In this document: in pieces, positions 38,415-42,578 of the stretch
Layout: every line of letters starts with the position of its first letter
Position numbering within the stretch: position 1 is the first letter of the stretch
NCBI GenBank assembly: GCA_012727735.1
Contig: JAAYGM010000240.1
Location: forward strand, 1-42,578
Length of the DNA: 42,578 bases
Direction: 5' to 3'
From: Bacteroidales bacterium
GTDB lineage: Bacteria > Bacteroidota > Bacteroidia > Bacteroidales > Dysgonomonadaceae
Notes under the pieces: generated by a model
Told to the model about the DNA's origin: nothing
Databases searched by the model: none
What the model saw: the letters and a program-made list of their open reading frames with translations, nothing else
Program-made: the position numbers and the translations under genes

Positions 38415-39245
38415 TTATCTTACTGTAGTGTATCCGGTATAAAAACGGTTTAACTGATTTCCCATTTGTTTGCTGAGCAGCTCATAAACTTTTTCTCCCG
38501 TACAATGACCTGTGATGAAACTTGTGTCAGGATAATTTTTTTTAAGAACCATGGCAATGGAAGCTACTTCAGCCGGGGTCTCATACGCTCTCTCTTTATC
38601 ACTATCGAGCAGGTGAAAGCCACCCATCACTGTTCCAATTTTTTTGTCTGCGGAGGATGAGACTGATTCCAGAATATTCAAAAGCCCCTTATGTGCACAA
38701 CCCGTATAAACAAAGAGATCTTCAGAACCGTAACTGAAGATAAGCTCATGGTTAAAATCATCTGACTCAATTCCGTTTCCGGCGTCCTTATATAAGGTCT
38801 GATTTGCTTTAGGTGATGAATACAGATTTGAACTGGCCGAAAGCAGGGTCATCTCATTACTGAAAGCTTTTTCTGAAGCTACATAGATAAAACGGTCAGC
38901 ATAGGGGGTGAAATCAAAATCAATGTTTATAGCGTGAAATCCGTTTCGTCCGGAAAAATAGATTTGTCCAAACAGATTCTTCGATAGTATCACAGTGGCA
39001 GTTTTGTTTAATTCCAGGAAAGCAGGCAACCCGCCTATGTGATCAGCATGTCCGTGAGAGATAAACAGGAAATCAACGGCTTTGATATCTATCCCCATTC
39101 GTTGAGCATTGCGTATAAACTTGTCTGACGCACCCACATCGAGCAGACATTTGAATTGTGCTGTCCTCAGATAGACAGACAAACCATGCTCCGTCTCAAG
39201 CATTCCGTCCCTTCCACGATTATCGGACAACACCACTATCTTCAT
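38415..39245 (-). CDS. MBL-fold metallo-hydrolase
   Basis: FLFISHGHADHIGGLPAFL, YTGCAHKGLLNIL, TGHCTGEKVYELL. Confidence 0.9.
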   Translation of the reverse strand: MKIVVLSDNRGRDGMLETEHGLSVYLRTAQFKCLLDVGASDKFIRNAQRMGIDIKAVDFLFISHGHADHIGGLPAFLELNKTATVILSKNLFGQIYFSGRNGFHAINIDFDFTPYADRFIYVASEKAFSNEMTLLSASSNLYSSPKANQTLYKDAGNGIESDDFNHELIFSYGSEDLFVYTGCAHKGLLNILESVSSSADKKIGTVMGGFHLLDSDKERAYETPAEVASIAMVLKKNYPDTSFITGHCTGEKVYELLSKQMGNQLNRFYTGYTTVR

Positions 39246-39658
39246 TTCTCATCCACATTTATTGGAATTAACTCGTCGTCGTTAAAAGTTTTGCAATCCT
39301 TACACCTGACATGATTCTCAATGCCACCTATTAACTTGTAGCAGCGGCGGCAGCGAAACCACTCCCTGTCGAACTGCACGTTACCACCCTCAATGTTGAT
39401 CATATTGCCCTCCACCAGAGCCTGAGCTATCGTCTTGCGTGCCTGCTCATAGATGCGCGTGAGAGTGGGCCGCGATACATTCATCCTTTCAGCAGCCTGC
39501 TCCTGATGCAATCCTTCATAGTCCAGCAACCTGATTGCTTCATATTCATCATATAGCAATGAGACTGAATGAAGCATCTTTGCCGGAATGCCAAAAGGTT
39601 TAAACCCCTTCATCAGGGGAGGATTTGATATTTTTCTGTTTTGTTTGGGGCGGGACAT
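39242..39658 (-). CDS. DUF134 helix-turn-helix protein with C-terminal zinc ribbon
   Basis: FKPFGIPAKMLHSVSLLYDEYEAIRLLDYEGLHQEQAAERMNVSRPTLTRIYEQARKTIAQALVEG; RCRRCYKL...HVRCKDCKTFN; 4-bp overlap with the MBL gene. Confidence 0.9.
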   Translation of the reverse strand: MSRPKQNRKISNPPLMKGFKPFGIPAKMLHSVSLLYDEYEAIRLLDYEGLHQEQAAERMNVSRPTLTRIYEQARKTIAQALVEGNMINIEGGNVQFDREWFRCRRCYKLIGGIENHVRCKDCKTFNDDELIPINVDEK

Positions 39659-39862
39659 ATTTTTTTAATTCATAGTTTCAGGGCAGATCATGTACCCTTC
39701 AAACTCAAAGTTATAAAAAATATTATAAACTTATGTTCATTACACAAAATTTATTTAAATAGTGAGTGAATAATTGAGTCATAGGGCAACCGGAGATTAT
39801 TTCTTTTGACAGATTGCTTTTATCACCTTGCGGTTCAATTTGTTTCTACCTCTATTCTTTGA

Positions 39863-40801
39863 TTAATTGCGAAATTTCCTGATGTAAAAATGTTTCGATT
39901 TGTATTCAACCTTTTCTATCTCTTTATGGTACAACAAAGTTTTCAAAACCGTCGGATCTGCCTGATCCTTTCTCAGCAGCTCCAGCATTGTATCCTCACG
40001 TATGGGATGCACAGCACAGATGTTGATGATATCTTCAAATGCATTACCTGTGAAACCTGTATGCGTCCCCTCAAAACCAAGAATCAATTCAGTATTTACC
40101 CCTTTTTCTGAGAAAATCTGATACGCTTCATTGATAATCATTTCATTGGGAGGTTGAACAAAATTCACGGCAGGAGGACGGGTTGGGATGGAAATGTAGG
40201 CAGTGGCAGGAGCAACCGATAAAACCAGTTCAGCCGTTTGGGATAGAATTTCCGGGGTTTCGTTAATCCCTTCCACCAGCATGGTTTCACTGGCCAGAAA
40301 ACCTTCAAACTCTTCCGAGAACGTAATCAAACCTCTCACATAGGCGTCAAAATCCATTCTGCCCGTGGGTCTGTTTAACTTTCTCCAGACAGCCTCACTA
40401 CCTGCATCTATTTTCACCGAGACCCAGTCGGCCAGCTGCAACTCATCTCTTACCCTCTGATCAGAGAGTAATGAAGCATTTGTGATCACAGCAATGGGAA
40501 TATTCAATCCTTTCAACCTCTCTATGGCGCCCCCCAGGTTGATATCCAGGGTTGGCTCTCCATTGGCTACAAAAGTGAGAAAATCGGGCTTATCATTACC
40601 TGCCAGCTTCTCTAAATGTTCACTCACCTCATCGAATATGACTGAAGGATCATAGAAAGGCTTACGATCGGAACAATGGTGCTTTGTCATACCAACCTGA
40701 CAGTAAATACAGGAATAAGAACATTTCTTTTCAGCGGGAATATTATTTATTCCGAGACTTTTGCCCAACCGTCGTGACGGAACGGAACCGAAACTAATCA
40801 T
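39863..40801 (-). CDS. radical SAM protein
   Basis: GSVPSRRLGKSLGINNIPAEKKCSYSCIYCQVG (CxxxCxxC), TFVANGEPTLDINLGGAIERLK. Confidence 0.92.
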   Translation of the reverse strand: MISFGSVPSRRLGKSLGINNIPAEKKCSYSCIYCQVGMTKHHCSDRKPFYDPSVIFDEVSEHLEKLAGNDKPDFLTFVANGEPTLDINLGGAIERLKGLNIPIAVITNASLLSDQRVRDELQLADWVSVKIDAGSEAVWRKLNRPTGRMDFDAYVRGLITFSEEFEGFLASETMLVEGINETPEILSQTAELVLSVAPATAYISIPTRPPAVNFVQPPNEMIINEAYQIFSEKGVNTELILGFEGTHTGFTGNAFEDIINICAVHPIREDTMLELLRKDQADPTVLKTLLYHKEIEKVEYKSKHFYIRKFRN

Positions 40802-40850
40802 ATATCTGGAATTTATTTGTTATTGTTTACATCCAAAATGTGAATTCTAC

Positions 40851-41726
40851 TCACCTATCCGGGTACTTGCCTCTTATTGTATGAAAGCCGGCTTTGATAA
40901 TTGTCGCTATCTCACTCTCCGGTGCCCACTCAATAACAGTTTTGCAATTCACCATTGCATCCACCATTAACCTGTCGAAGGGAATTTTGCCAACAATTGG
41001 TATATCTCTGTTCCGGCAATAATGCTCAATCTCATCGGACAAAGACTCATTTACATCAAACTTATTGATGATGACAGAGGTGGTTAAATGAAAGCTTGAT
41101 GTGATCTCAAGCGCTCTTTTCATATCATGCAATGCCGAAACTGAGGGTTCAGTTACAATCAAAACATGGTCAACACCTGTGATGGTTGAGATTGCAGCAC
41201 AACCTATCCCGGGTGGACCATCGATAATAATGGTATCAAGCTGATGTTCACCCGCCATCGATTGGGCTTTACTGCGTACCATATTCACCAATTTCCCTGA
41301 ATTTTCTTCACCCGGTGATAATCGCCCGTACACCATCATCCCGTTACGAAACGAACCTGCGTACATCCTGCTCTTATCACTATCCACCATGCTGATAGCC
41401 CCGAAAGGACAGACTCTTGCACAGAGGCCACATCCGTCGCAGGCTGTTTCAGAGATAACAACCTTTCCATCTGAGAGATTGATTGCATCAAATCGACAAT
41501 AATCAATACAGTGACCGCATGATGTGCATCTATCATCATCAATCACCGCCTTCTGCCCCGATATAAAAACCTGCTCTTCATCGTGGCCAGGGTGAAACAA
41601 CAGATACAGATTGGCTGCATCTACATCACAGTCAGCCAGGACCACCTTTTCAGATAGTGTAGCGAATGCAGCACTTATACTGCTTTTGCCTGTTCCTCCT
41701 TTACCGCTGATAATGGCTATCTCCAT
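40851..41726 (-). CDS. MinD/Mrp-type P-loop ATPase with inserted 2x[4Fe-4S] ferredoxin domain
   Basis: ISGKGGTGKSS deviant Walker A; CTSCGHCIDYC and CDGCGLCARVC clusters; IIIDGPPGIGC. Confidence 0.92.
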   Translation of the reverse strand: MEIAIISGKGGTGKSSISAAFATLSEKVVLADCDVDAANLYLLFHPGHDEEQVFISGQKAVIDDDRCTSCGHCIDYCRFDAINLSDGKVVISETACDGCGLCARVCPFGAISMVDSDKSRMYAGSFRNGMMVYGRLSPGEENSGKLVNMVRSKAQSMAGEHQLDTIIIDGPPGIGCAAISTITGVDHVLIVTEPSVSALHDMKRALEITSSFHLTTSVIINKFDVNESLSDEIEHYCRNRDIPIVGKIPFDRLMVDAMVNCKTVIEWAPESEIATIIKAGFHTIRGKYPDR

Positions 41727-42573
41727 AAAGTCCTGTTATTTGTTTGAATAATCTGATAAAGCGAGGCTGCCATTGGGGTTGATCTTCACAAAGCAATGCT
41801 CCTCTTGAATAAACAGCAGCGATGCTCCTCTTGAAAGGGATACGCATCAACAGTGGTATTTTCTCCTCTTCAAGATATCTGTCCACACCATCATCGCCCA
41901 GATTGGCACGGTTTATAATCACTCCATAAGGTTTTTCCATTGTTTTCAATGTCTCGACCGATTGTCTTAAATCGCTAAGGCCAAAAGGTGTTGGTTCAGT
42001 GACCAGTACTACGAGATCTGCATTGGCTACAGTCTGAATAAAGGGACAGGAGGTTCCGGGAGGTGAATCCATCAGAGCAACTCCGCCATTATCTGCTTCA
42101 TTGATGGCAGCCTTGATCACTGACACAGGGGAGTAGACACCCACTTTCATGCATGCCTCCACTAACCAGCTGTTGTCCGATATCATATACCGGTTAACGT
42201 CTCCAAGTATAACTTCTTTTTCGCTGATGGCATCAAACTCACAGGCAACAGAACAGGCCCCGCATCCATGACACAACTCCTCCATCACTTTAATCATTTT
42301 TGCTTCCCTCAAAAAGAAAATAGCATTGTAATTGCAATAGTCATGGCATTTACCACAGTAGGTGCATTTTTTCTCATCAATCACCGGGACACGTTGAGTA
42401 ACCTGATTCGTTTCCAAAAGCTTACCATCAAAGAATAACCGTGCATTAGGCTCCTCGGCATCACAATCAACCAATGTAATATTCTCGCCCTGCTGTTGCA
42501 GGGTATAAAAAAGATTTGTTGTGACAAAGGTTTTTCCTGTTCCACCTTTACCGCTGGCTATGGCAATTTTCAT
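41701..42573 (-). CDS. MinD/Mrp-type P-loop ATPase with inserted 2x[4Fe-4S] ferredoxin domain (paralogue)
   Basis: ASGKGGTGKTF; CTYCGKCHDYC and CHGCGACSVAC; ALMDSPPGTSCP; overlaps the next gene by 26 bp. Confidence 0.92.
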   Translation of the reverse strand: MKIAIASGKGGTGKTFVTTNLFYTLQQQGENITLVDCDAEEPNARLFFDGKLLETNQVTQRVPVIDEKKCTYCGKCHDYCNYNAIFFLREAKMIKVMEELCHGCGACSVACEFDAISEKEVILGDVNRYMISDNSWLVEACMKVGVYSPVSVIKAAINEADNGGVALMDSPPGTSCPFIQTVANADLVVLVTEPTPFGLSDLRQSVETLKTMEKPYGVIINRANLGDDGVDRYLEEEKIPLLMRIPFKRSIAAVYSRGALLCEDQPQWQPRFIRLFKQITGLYGDSHYQR

Positions 42574-42578
42574 CTTTC

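Overview
The window looks like a chromosomal segment from an anaerobic Bacteroidetes, probably Dysgonomonadaceae/Porphyromonadaceae-like; this rests on TAnnTTTG -7 elements, PorV, DUF2851/DUF3108/DUF5106 families and gene content. It is mostly housekeeping: pheA (partial), a POT peptide transporter, dnaE, trxA, a rex-FAH-porV-ispF-methyltransferase-ATR run, two serine-type sulfatases, gpmA, dnaX, comM/yifB, upp and pckA. At the right end is a redox/metal-cluster locus: peroxiredoxin, CoA-disulfide reductase-rhodanese, NifX-like, MBL-fold, DUF134, radical SAM, and two MinD/ferredoxin ATPases. The best observations beyond plain annotation are: (1) an unannotated ribosome-mediated attenuator upstream of pheA, with an 18-aa leader peptide rich in Phe/Tyr/Trp and mutually exclusive terminator and antiterminator pairings; (2) an A10 run in dnaX followed directly by a hairpin, with near-immediate stops in both alternative frames, suggesting programmed gamma/tau production; (3) a 22-bp palindrome shared by the rex/sulfatase intergenic region and the pckA promoter region; (4) an orange-protein (ORP)-like metal-cluster locus. 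No tRNA, rRNA, CRISPR array or transposon was recognised. All family names come from reading the translations; no database search was run.
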